Source: Methanohalophilus sp. RSK
GTDB taxonomy: Archaea; Halobacteriota; Methanosarcinia; Methanosarcinales; Methanosarcinaceae
Assembly: GCF_003722075.1 (NCBI RefSeq)
Contig: NZ_RDSK01000012.1
Coordinates: 62,001 to 126,000, forward strand
DNA length: 64,000 nt
Reading direction: 5' to 3'
Shown here: one piece after another, positions 51,005-58,125 of the stretch
Numbering within the stretch: position 1 is the stretch's first letter
Layout: the number at the start of each line of letters is the position of its first letter
The notes under the pieces: generated by a model
Database searches by the model: none
Told to the model about the DNA's origin: nothing
Seen by the model: only the letters and a program-made list of their open reading frames with translations
Translations under genes and position numbers: made by a program

Positions 51005-52263
51005 TGCAATTAACAAAGAAATACAAAATTCATCCAACTGAATTACAAAAGAATATGCTTTGGGAGTTATCCAATGCATGTACATCTCTTTATAATATTG
51101 CATTATCTGAAAGAAAAGAGACATGGAAAAATGATAAAAAATCCATTTCATATACAAAACAACAAAATGTTTTACCACAATTGAAAAAACAAAATCCTGA
51201 TATAGATATTCTTTACTCTAAAACATGCCAGATGGTTTTGCGGAAATTAGATGCCAATTACAAATCATTCTTTGGTCTTCAGAAAAATGGAGATAAAAAA
51301 GCAAGAACTCCACGATTTAGAAGTCGTAAATACTTTTTTACAATAACTTACAATCAGAGCGGATTCAAAGTAGTTGGAAATACCATTCAGTTTTCACATA
51401 AAATGAATGATGAAGATTTGATAATTGATATTGAACATGATATATCAAATTTGAAAATCAAACAAATCGAAATATTCAATGAAGATAAAAAGGGTAATGG
51501 AGATTTCTTTGTCACTATTACGTATGAACCTGAAATCAGTGTGCCTTATGTTCAAAATAATCATTTTCAAGCAATTGATTTAGGGATTACCAAAACGGTT
51601 ACTGCGATAAACGATAAAGGAAAATTTTTTGAAGTAAACAATCCACGATATGATTTATATTGGGATTCTAAAATCAGTGCAGTTCAATCAAGGCGTGACC
51701 ATTGCAAAAAATACAGTAAAAAATGGTTCAGATTAAACAAAACCATTCGTACTATGGTCAAAAAGAAAAACAATCAGATAAAAGATTGGCAGCATAAAAC
51801 AAGTAAATCAATGGTAGAAAATACAAAAGCCAATACAATTATTGTAGGAAAACTCAACGTTAAAAACATGAGGAAATCAAAAAGTAAAACGTTGAACCGC
51901 TCTACACAAAATAATGGTTATTTATCACGTTTCATCGAATTTCTCACCTATAAAGCAGAACTTATAGGTAAAAAAGTAGTTAAAATTGATGAAAGATATA
52001 CGTCAAAAACATGTTATGTTTGTGGAAAACAACATAATATGCCATTATATAGACGTGATATGACATGTGATTGTGGTAACGTTATTGATAGAGATAGAAA
52101 TAGTGCTATCAATATCATGATACGTTTCCTATCCAATTATGCCACTTGGACAGGCTATAAGCATTTTTCTTATAATCTACGACAAACAGGGTTATTAACA
52201 TTTGATGTATCCAAAGTACATCCAATGAATGATATAACAACTCGTAGGAATCTCCATGCGTAA
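51004..52263 (+). CDS. tnpB: TnpB (RNA-guided nuclease family) lacking the canonical RuvC-II glutamate
   Basis: 419-residue TnpB, full family length. The N-terminal part has the usual YKIHPTELQKNMLWELSNAC and FRSRKYFFTITYNQSGFKV. The RuvC aspartate is D192 (QAIDLGITKTV). The RuvC-II motif, normally V-E-D-L-N, reads IIVGKLNVKNM, so the glutamate position is G282. RuvC-III has CDCGNVIDRDRNSAINIMI with D362/D364, and the zinc finger pairs TCYVCG with TCDCG. It may be nuclease-dead, or use a relocated glutamate as some TnpBs do. The guide RNA would overlap the 3' end. The frame is intact, which suggests recent activity or selection. Confidence 0.88.
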   Translation: MQLTKKYKIHPTELQKNMLWELSNACTSLYNIALSERKETWKNDKKSISYTKQQNVLPQLKKQNPDIDILYSKTCQMVLRKLDANYKSFFGLQKNGDKKARTPRFRSRKYFFTITYNQSGFKVVGNTIQFSHKMNDEDLIIDIEHDISNLKIKQIEIFNEDKKGNGDFFVTITYEPEISVPYVQNNHFQAIDLGITKTVTAINDKGKFFEVNNPRYDLYWDSKISAVQSRRDHCKKYSKKWFRLNKTIRTMVKKKNNQIKDWQHKTSKSMVENTKANTIIVGKLNVKNMRKSKSKTLNRSTQNNGYLSRFIEFLTYKAELIGKKVVKIDERYTSKTCYVCGKQHNMPLYRRDMTCDCGNVIDRDRNSAINIMIRFLSNYATWTGYKHFSYNLRQTGLLTFDVSKVHPMNDITTRRNLHA

Positions 52264-52277
52264 GCGTGGAGTAGTTC
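52180..52277 (+). ncRNA. Probable right-end guide RNA (omega/reRNA) of TnpB
   Basis: In IS200/IS605 elements the TnpB guide RNA comes from the 3' end of tnpB and the right end. Here the terminal hairpin CTCCATGC-GTAA-GCGTGGAG spans the tnpB stop codon and is followed by TAGTTCAA, typical of right ends. The guide would start at about 52278. The 5' boundary is not visible. Confidence 0.45.
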
Positions 52278-52442
52278 AAAAATGAAACATCAGGAAATAT
52301 TAATACAATCCGCGTTGAATTTAAATTAAATCCGACCTAACAAAATTTATATAGAATAACTGATGTATATACAATTAGACGTCAGTTTTGAAAGGATTTT
52401 ATATCACTCAGAAAATTGACATCAAAGAAGAAGGGACCAAAA

Positions 52443-52844
52443 ATGAAAATAAGAGTAGTCAGTTCTAAAGAAGAAATCGAGGCCCTGGATGAAAATGAGG
52501 AGATTATTCACCTCGCATTCAGGCCATCCAATACGGATATTTTTTCCCTTGTGATGAAATGTCCCAAAGTAAAGGCCCTGCACATCCCCAGCTCCTATAA
52601 AAGAACAATATCCAGCTCTGCAAGAATGTATCTTGAAATGCAGGGTATTGACCTACTTGAAGGCGATGTATGGGGACACAGGAAAGATATAAACGAGTAT
52701 TCCGAAGTATCCAGAAGTGTGTATGACCGTATTGAAGAGTACAGGAAAGAAGGGCTTGCCGAAGAAGAAATTACCGACAAGATGGTGAAAGAAACCCGTT
52801 TAAGCCCGGATTTCATAACTTTCCTGATGAAACAGAATCCCTGA
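52443..52844 (+). CDS. DUF1699 family protein
   Basis: 133-residue soluble protein similar, from memory, to the DUF1699 family of Methanosarcinales: MKIRVVSSKEEIEALDENEEII, HLAFRPSNTDIFSLVMKCPKV, GIDLLEGDVWGHRKDINEY and LSPDFITFLMKQ. The function is unknown. ATG 52443 has AAGGGA upstream; an in-frame start at 52416 is less likely. It lies just behind the IS element and ends in a terminator. Confidence 0.75.
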   Translation: MKIRVVSSKEEIEALDENEEIIHLAFRPSNTDIFSLVMKCPKVKALHIPSSYKRTISSSARMYLEMQGIDLLEGDVWGHRKDINEYSEVSRSVYDRIEEYRKEGLAEEEITDKMVKETRLSPDFITFLMKQNP

Positions 52845-52863
52845 TCCTATAAAAAGAAGTAAG

Positions 52864-52897
52864 GATCCCTTCAAGGGATCTTCAGTTTTCTCTTTTT
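52864..52897 (+). terminator. Terminator of the DUF1699 gene
   Basis: A perfect 7-bp stem GATCCCT (52864-52870) with AGGGATC (52874-52880), three-base loop, followed by TTCAGTTTTCTCTTTTT. Confidence 0.65.
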
Positions 52898-52914
52898 AAC
52901 CTGTCTTATACTAA

Positions 52915-53094
52915 TTATCCCAGTGAAGGGAGTTTAAGCCCTACCACTGAAACTACAAGTACAAAAATCATCAGTGACACCACATAGCCGTATCCCTCGT
53001 TTGTCATTCCCAGGGAATGCACAAGAATAAGCATAACGGCGAAAAGGGTTACTGAACCCACAGCCAGCAGAATTTCAATGCTCTTTTTACCCAT
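52915..53094 (-). CDS. Small two-helix membrane protein, unknown function
   Basis: 59 residues from ATG 53094 to TAA 52915. The sequence has KKSIEILLAVGSVTLFAVML, a short polar loop (SLGMTNEGYGY) and a second helix VVSLMIFVLVVSVVGLKLP. The frame is free of stops and the two-helix pattern is clean, which favours a real gene. No clear ribosome-binding site is seen. It converges with the DUF1699 gene and is divergent from the nuclease gene at 53199. Confidence 0.5.
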   Translation of the reverse strand: MGKKSIEILLAVGSVTLFAVMLILVHSLGMTNEGYGYVVSLMIFVLVVSVVGLKLPSLG

Positions 53095-53198
53095 GAAAAC
53101 TTACATGTTCAACTTCATACATGAAATTAACGCAAATAAAGACAAGCTATAAAAATAATACCGATGGAATGTATCAGAAAAGGTGGTAAAGAACTGTT

Positions 53199-53705
53199 AT
53201 GACAGAATTCGAAAGGAAACTTGTGCAGTCTTTCAACGAGTATTTTGAAAACTGCAATATAAAAGCGATAGCCCACCGCATTAAACAACATCGTTTCACA
53301 CCCCAGTTCCTGGATGTGATGGTAGATTCTTTGAACCCGGATTTTTATTTAGGGATAGAGTGCAAGAGTATTTCAACTGAAAAAGGAGCCAATGCACTTT
53401 ATTTCAGTCAACATTTCACAATAGACAAAAATGGGGCGCATCAGGTAATACGTATATCGGAATACCTGAGAAGGTCCGGGAGGGCCGGTTTTCTGGTTGT
53501 TGAATTACGACAGGGATCCGGGAAGTCCCGGCAAGCCTATATAATCCCCTGGAAAGACATCGAGGTAAAATACGGATCCGGAGAACTGAAATACACAATT
53601 GATGAAATTAAACTTTATTCAAAGCTCGAAAGAAAGGGTGACTCATATCATATCGAACCTGAAAAATGGGCCAAGCAAAATAACTGGATGCAGACGGGGG
53701 AATGA
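53199..53705 (+). CDS. PD-(D/E)XK nuclease-like protein (Holliday-junction-resolvase fold)
   Basis: 168 residues. A helix (MTEFERKLVQSFNEYFENC) precedes the core FLDVMVDSLNPDFYLGIECKSIS, where D and the E-x-K (ECK) fit a PD-(D/E)XK active site; then GAHQVIRISEYLRRSGRAGFLVVEL. The pattern resembles archaeal Hjc-like nucleases, but it is not a clear Hjc. It lies 25 bases before the RecJ-like gene on the same strand, which points to DNA repair. AGGTGG stands before ATG 53199. Confidence 0.65.
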   Translation: MTEFERKLVQSFNEYFENCNIKAIAHRIKQHRFTPQFLDVMVDSLNPDFYLGIECKSISTEKGANALYFSQHFTIDKNGAHQVIRISEYLRRSGRAGFLVVELRQGSGKSRQAYIIPWKDIEVKYGSGELKYTIDEIKLYSKLERKGDSYHIEPEKWAKQNNWMQTGE

Positions 53706-53729
53706 CATATAGAAAAAGTACTCAGATCA

Positions 53730-55097
53730 ATGAAAGAACATGCAAGAGAATGTAATACAGAAATACAGAAACACGAATCTGTATATGTGGTATCCCACAT
53801 TGACGCAGACGGCCTGACTTCTGCCGGAATAATATGTAAAGCCCTGCAACGTGCAGGTATCAATTATGAAATGAGGTTTGTAAAACAGCTGGATGATAAT
53901 ATCATAGAAGACATCGCAAACATAAATCCGCAACTTGCAATCTTCACAGATCTGGGAAGCGGCATGCTGGACAGCATAAATGCAAATGGGATCAATGCCA
54001 TAGTTTCAGATCATCACCAGCCTCGTGGAGAAGGGAAATATCACCTCAATCCCCATCTTTTCGGTGCTAACGGATCATATCAATTAAGCGGCTCCGGAAC
54101 AACCTACATCCTTGCAAATGAGATTGGCCAGAATACAGATCTGGTTGACATAGCCATGGTTGGTGCTATCGGAGACATGCAACACCTCAAAAAGGGGCAG
54201 TTGACCGGAGTTAACCGCCTGCTACTTGAAGAAGGAGTAAAAAACGGCCATCTAAGTTACGCAAAAGACATCACCCTCTTTGGTAAACAAACCCGCCCGG
54301 TCTATAAACTGCTACAATTTTCTTCCGATCCTTTCCTGCCGGGCCTGTCAGGTGATGAGGATGCATGCATAGGCTTTCTCCATGACATGAATGTCCGTTT
54401 CGGGGGCGATGAACGATGGAGACGCTGGATTGATCTTGAATCTGCAGAAAAACAGAGAATAATATCCGGGGTCATGCAACACTGTATCAAATCCGGGCTT
54501 CAACCCTTCAAGGTTGAGAGATTGATCGGGGAAGTTTATGTCCTGCTCAATGAACGTGAAGGAACGGAAATGCGGGATGCTTCCGAATTTTCCACCCTGC
54601 TCAATGCCACAGCACGTTATGACCGAGCAGAAACCGGACTGGCCGTATGCATGGGAGAACGAGGAAAGGCTTACGAGGACGCAAAGAAACTTCTTGGAGA
54701 ACACAGGCAAAATCTTGTCAACGGCCTAAAACTTGTGAAAGAGAATGGTATTACACAACTGGACCATATACAGTATTTTAATGCAGGAAATAAGATCAAA
54801 GAAACGATTGTAGGCATTATCGCTGGCATGAGCATTACTTCTGCCGGGAGGCGGGACAAGCCCATAATTGCCTTTGCGGATTCAGATGATGGCGTAAAAG
54901 TATCCGCCCGGGGAACACAGGACCTTATCAGGAAAGGACTCAATCTATCACAGGCAATGTCAGATGCAGCCGGCTTCGTAAACGGCGCAGGAGGAGGGCA
55001 TGACATTGCAGCAGGAGCGACAATACCTGCAACGGGCAGAAACGAGTTCCTCAATAAGCTGGATGAAATAATAGGAAGCCAATTCCAGAAAAACTAA
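53730..55097 (+). CDS. RecJ-like DHH phosphoesterase (archaeal GAN type)
   Basis: 455-residue DHH-DHHA1 protein. Motif I is VVSHIDADGLTSAG, motif II FTDLGSGM, and the DHH motif AIVSDHHQPRGEG with VAMVGAIGDMQ after it; the C-terminal DHHA1 has the glycine-rich end GAGGGHDIAAGATIP. Archaeal RecJ homologues degrade single-stranded DNA or RNA; GAN binds GINS and Cdc45-like complexes. Which it is here cannot be told from sequence. No strong ribosome-binding site is seen before ATG 53730. Confidence 0.85.
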   Translation: MKEHARECNTEIQKHESVYVVSHIDADGLTSAGIICKALQRAGINYEMRFVKQLDDNIIEDIANINPQLAIFTDLGSGMLDSINANGINAIVSDHHQPRGEGKYHLNPHLFGANGSYQLSGSGTTYILANEIGQNTDLVDIAMVGAIGDMQHLKKGQLTGVNRLLLEEGVKNGHLSYAKDITLFGKQTRPVYKLLQFSSDPFLPGLSGDEDACIGFLHDMNVRFGGDERWRRWIDLESAEKQRIISGVMQHCIKSGLQPFKVERLIGEVYVLLNEREGTEMRDASEFSTLLNATARYDRAETGLAVCMGERGKAYEDAKKLLGEHRQNLVNGLKLVKENGITQLDHIQYFNAGNKIKETIVGIIAGMSITSAGRRDKPIIAFADSDDGVKVSARGTQDLIRKGLNLSQAMSDAAGFVNGAGGGHDIAAGATIPATGRNEFLNKLDEIIGSQFQKN

Positions 55098-55099
55098 AG

Positions 55100-55858
55100 T
55101 TAGAAAAAGTCCTCGATTTTGTCCATGGAATTAATATCCATCAGTGTAGACATTGCATTGGTGCGGATATTGATCCCCTGTTCTTTCATAATAGCCATCG
55201 GGTTGGTGCCGCCAATAACAACCACCCCAAGATGGTCACGTTCCACAGGGACATCAAGTACACGGCTGTTGGGATCTCCTACCTCCAGGATACCATTTAT
55301 CCCGATGTCCATCATTCCCGAAAGAACACTGTTGATCTCATCCCTTTTTGCAAGATGGACTTCCCTTAAGTTTGCAAGAATCTTACCCGAACCGGTCTGA
55401 AGCATCCGGGTTACAGAGGTAATGTCCTGCGACATGAGTACTTCAAGAGGGTCTATTGTGGTGCTGGTATAGGTCAGGACATCAGTAAACCTTACGGGCA
55501 GACCATTGCGGATCTGCACAACTCCCCCGAATTTGGGATTTGTCATAATTCCCGATTTTAACAAAACCCCGTCTATGGTCATACTACACATTGTAGCGAT
55601 GCCTACCTTCCCCTCCGGTATGGTAAGATCACCTATAACGTCTCCGCTTTCCAGGACCTTTAAGAAAGGACTCACTGAAAGGCCACTGTTGGAAGTAAGC
55701 TTTAAAAACTCCAGTACATCGACAATATCATCCGCATCAGCAATGGAGAGGTTGACAATTATATCTCCCTCCATACTTTTTAAGTCCAGTGTGGTCCTGA
55801 ACATAAGGTCTTCGATCTTTGAAGACGTGAACTGCACAACACCACGTTTATCCTGCAT
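55100..55858 (-). CDS. nrpRII: NrpR domain (DUF128) protein without HTH, NrpRII-like
   Basis: 252 residues forming one NrpR (DUF128) domain: [47 protein letters not shown] and [21 protein letters not shown]. There is no N-terminal winged helix. In Methanosarcina, NrpRII lacks DNA-binding and works with the HTH-bearing NrpRI to repress nitrogen genes, relieved by 2-oxoglutarate. It probably controls glnA in this window, which has an NrpR-like operator. NrpRI is not in the window. AAGGTG stands before ATG 55858. Confidence 0.85.
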   Translation of the reverse strand: MQDKRGVVQFTSSKIEDLMFRTTLDLKSMEGDIIVNLSIADADDIVDVLEFLKLTSNSGLSVSPFLKVLESGDVIGDLTIPEGKVGIATMCSMTIDGVLLKSGIMTNPKFGGVVQIRNGLPVRFTDVLTYTSTTIDPLEVLMSQDITSVTRMLQTGSGKILANLREVHLAKRDEINSVLSGMMDIGINGILEVGDPNSRVLDVPVERDHLGVVVIGGTNPMAIMKEQGINIRTNAMSTLMDINSMDKIEDFF

Positions 55859-55910
55859 TGATACACCTTTAAATCGTTTTTATGAAAAATGTGCACAATC
55901 GCTTATATGT

Positions 55911-56642
55911 TTACTCATTGATAACCTGACTGAAAATATCAGTATACTTTTCAGGCGCTGTCAGGAATTCCAGCCGGGAAATATCTTCAACCAATCCGTA
56001 CATGTCCTCTCCCCTGAAAAGGCCGAATTCGGCCACATCCATAGGTTTAACGTGACGTATTTCAGGCACCTGCGAGTATGCAGAATTCTGTATAAAGCCA
56101 TCTTCAAGTAAATAATAGGCACCACCTTTTCTATTCCTTACGGGCTCATACACCGAGGAAAAATCACGACATACCCAGTTGGCCATTATGAGGGTTGAAT
56201 CCGATGTATTGATCGTAATATGACCATATCCGGGAGGCACAACCACCACGTCCATTGCACTGGCTTCCACAACCACAACATCCTCAACCTTATCATCATT
56301 AACTTTCTGGAGAAGATAGGTAGCACTGCCTTCATGTACCTGATAAACCTCTGCATAGGATAGATTGCTGCCCGGCACCTGCGGATGATAATGACCGGCT
56401 GTTTTTACATATTCCACTCCCAACATTGCCGGAGGTATTATTGTGATATCATACCTGAGGTTATGTGATTTTATATTATCAAGATCGCCAGGGTTTTGGG
56501 ACAGGTCCCTGTACATATAATAGAGCTCTTCATTTTCCCTTCCTTCAAGCCATTTTTTGTCATAAACAACTTCAGCCATATCATAAAGCATACGTACATC
56601 TGGTACCCTTTCAACCCCACCGAAAATAATTTCATTTGACAT
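55911..56642 (-). CDS. pgi: Glucose-6-phosphate isomerase, archaeal cupin type
   Basis: 243-residue cupin-type phosphoglucose isomerase of archaea, interconverting glucose 6-phosphate and fructose 6-phosphate. The cupin metal site is TAGHYHPQVPGSNLSYAEVYQVHEG with VVVPPGYGHITINTSD, which carry the histidine and glutamate ligands. The enzyme is usually 190-200 residues; here a C-terminal extension of about 50 residues follows. ATG 56642 is chosen because AAGGAG lies at the right distance. Confidence 0.9.
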   Translation of the reverse strand: MSNEIIFGGVERVPDVRMLYDMAEVVYDKKWLEGRENEELYYMYRDLSQNPGDLDNIKSHNLRYDITIIPPAMLGVEYVKTAGHYHPQVPGSNLSYAEVYQVHEGSATYLLQKVNDDKVEDVVVVEASAMDVVVVPPGYGHITINTSDSTLIMANWVCRDFSSVYEPVRNRKGGAYYLLEDGFIQNSAYSQVPEIRHVKPMDVAEFGLFRGEDMYGLVEDISRLEFLTAPEKYTDIFSQVINE

Positions 56643-56769
56643 TATCATACTCCTTTAAGACTTATTCCCCTTTTAAGCTGCCGGCAATATTAATAAACAA
56701 AAGAATTTAAAACTTTCCTCCAGTGCCTTTTTAAATAGAGGCTGACATTATGTTGAACGGGATGCTGTA

Positions 56770-58125
56770 ATGGATAGAGAAATCAGGTTAATACATACTG
56801 CTGATACACATATTGGTTATCGGCAATATCACAGCGATGTACGCCGCCGGGATTTTCTGGAAGCCTTTGAAAAGGTAATTGATGATGCAATTGACATGAA
56901 AGTCGATGCGGTAATTCATGCAGGAGACCTGTTCGATTCCCGCAATCCCACTCTGGAAGACATTCTCGAAACAATTCAGATAATGTCTAAATTAAAAGTG
57001 GCCGAAATTCCCCTGCTGGGAATTGTGGGTAATCATGAAAGCAAACAGCAAACCCAGTGGTTAGATCTGCTGGAAAACATGCATCTGGTCAGACGTCTGG
57101 GCAACAGCCCTTTTATGGCAGGCAATATTGCGATTTATGGTATAGACAGTATCCCCCGACCGAAGATACAGTCTTTTGACTACTCCATTTTTGAAACCAC
57201 CCGAGAAGCTACACACAATATCCTTGTAATGCATCAGCTAATGAAACCGTTTCCTTTTGGGGAATGGGATGTGGCTGAAGTAATCCATTCATTCCCCTGT
57301 GCACTGGATGCAATATTGCTCGGAGATTATCACAAGTATGAAAAAACAAAGGTGGAAAATACATGGGTCACCTACTGTGGAAGCACAGAAAGGAACAGTG
57401 CTGCAGAGGAAGAACCCAGAGGATATAATGTAATCACTGTTTCCCAAAAAGGCATTGATATAGGCAGGCGACAGATAAATACGAGAGAATTTTTGCACAT
57501 AGTCGTGGACATCAAGGATGAGAATGATGCATACCGCGACATTTTCAATACGATCCGCGAATATGATGTGAAGGAGAAGGTCGTTTTTATTGAATTAAAA
57601 GGCAATTCACAGGTAGATATTGCCTATAGTGAGATAGAAGAATTTCTTGATAAGCAGGGAGTACTTGTCAGCCGCATATCCGATATGCGAAGCAATTCCC
57701 CTGATGAAACTGAAAACCAACCGGAAATAATATTCTCAGATCCCGACATTGCTGCCCGGGAAGAAATCAAGAAAATGGACCTTACAGATGCAGGCCTGTT
57801 GATTGACGAAATTATAAGGGACCTGTCCATACCTAAAACCACCATCGACCACAAAACAGAAGCTTCTATAGCAACGATGATAGAAGAAACGGATTTCAGC
57901 CAGGAAATTCCCTTAAATATTCATCGTAAAAAACAGGTTGAAACTACCCGGAAAGAGGAGCCATCCCAAAAGGAAGAGCCCGTTTTCGTTGAAAAGGGAG
58001 AAGAAAAAAAATCCCAACCTGCAAGGAAGCAGAAAAAGGAACCTGACGCATCGAAAAAGAATGTTGAGCAAAAATCACAGAAAGCCAAAGTACCAAGACA
58101 GTACAATCTGGGGGATTATCTTTGA
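56770..58125 (+). CDS. mre11: Mre11 DNA double-strand break repair nuclease
   Basis: 451-residue Mre11. Phosphoesterase motifs are in order: HTADTHIGYRQY (residue 9), IHAGDLFDSRNPT, GIVGNHES, VMHQLMKPF and LLGDYHKYE. The C-terminal third is a low-complexity Lys/Glu/Gln-rich tail ending in YNLGDYL, which may bind Rad50. With Rad50 it processes DNA ends. The rad50 TTG start overlaps its stop by four bases. Confidence 0.94.
   Translation: MDREIRLIHTADTHIGYRQYHSDVRRRDFLEAFEKVIDDAIDMKVDAVIHAGDLFDSRNPTLEDILETIQIMSKLKVAEIPLLGIVGNHESKQQTQWLDLLENMHLVRRLGNSPFMAGNIAIYGIDSIPRPKIQSFDYSIFETTREATHNILVMHQLMKPFPFGEWDVAEVIHSFPCALDAILLGDYHKYEKTKVENTWVTYCGSTERNSAAEEEPRGYNVITVSQKGIDIGRRQINTREFLHIVVDIKDENDAYRDIFNTIREYDVKEKVVFIELKGNSQVDIAYSEIEEFLDKQGVLVSRISDMRSNSPDETENQPEIIFSDPDIAAREEIKKMDLTDAGLLIDEIIRDLSIPKTTIDHKTEASIATMIEETDFSQEIPLNIHRKKQVETTRKEEPSQKEEPVFVEKGEEKKSQPARKQKKEPDASKKNVEQKSQKAKVPRQYNLGDYL

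Larger units (their letters stand above)
50665..52280 (+). mobile_element. IS200/IS605-family element with decayed tnpA and intact tnpB frame
   Basis: A left-end hairpin TCCCC/GGGGA (50677-50681 with 50694-50698), a tnpA remnant, a tnpB frame and a right-end hairpin CTCCATGC/GCGTGGAG (52252-52259 with 52264-52271) define the element. Ends are approximate, as such elements make no target duplications. TTTAAC at 50657-50662 stands before the left end and may be the target/TAM sequence. The inside is more AT-rich than the flanks. With a dead TnpA it cannot move by itself. Confidence 0.8.

Noticed and set aside
50665-52280. A CRISPR-Cas12 locus
   Set aside because: The protein has TnpB length and lies with a tnpA remnant between IS200/IS605-type ends; no repeat-spacer array or adaptation genes are present in the window.
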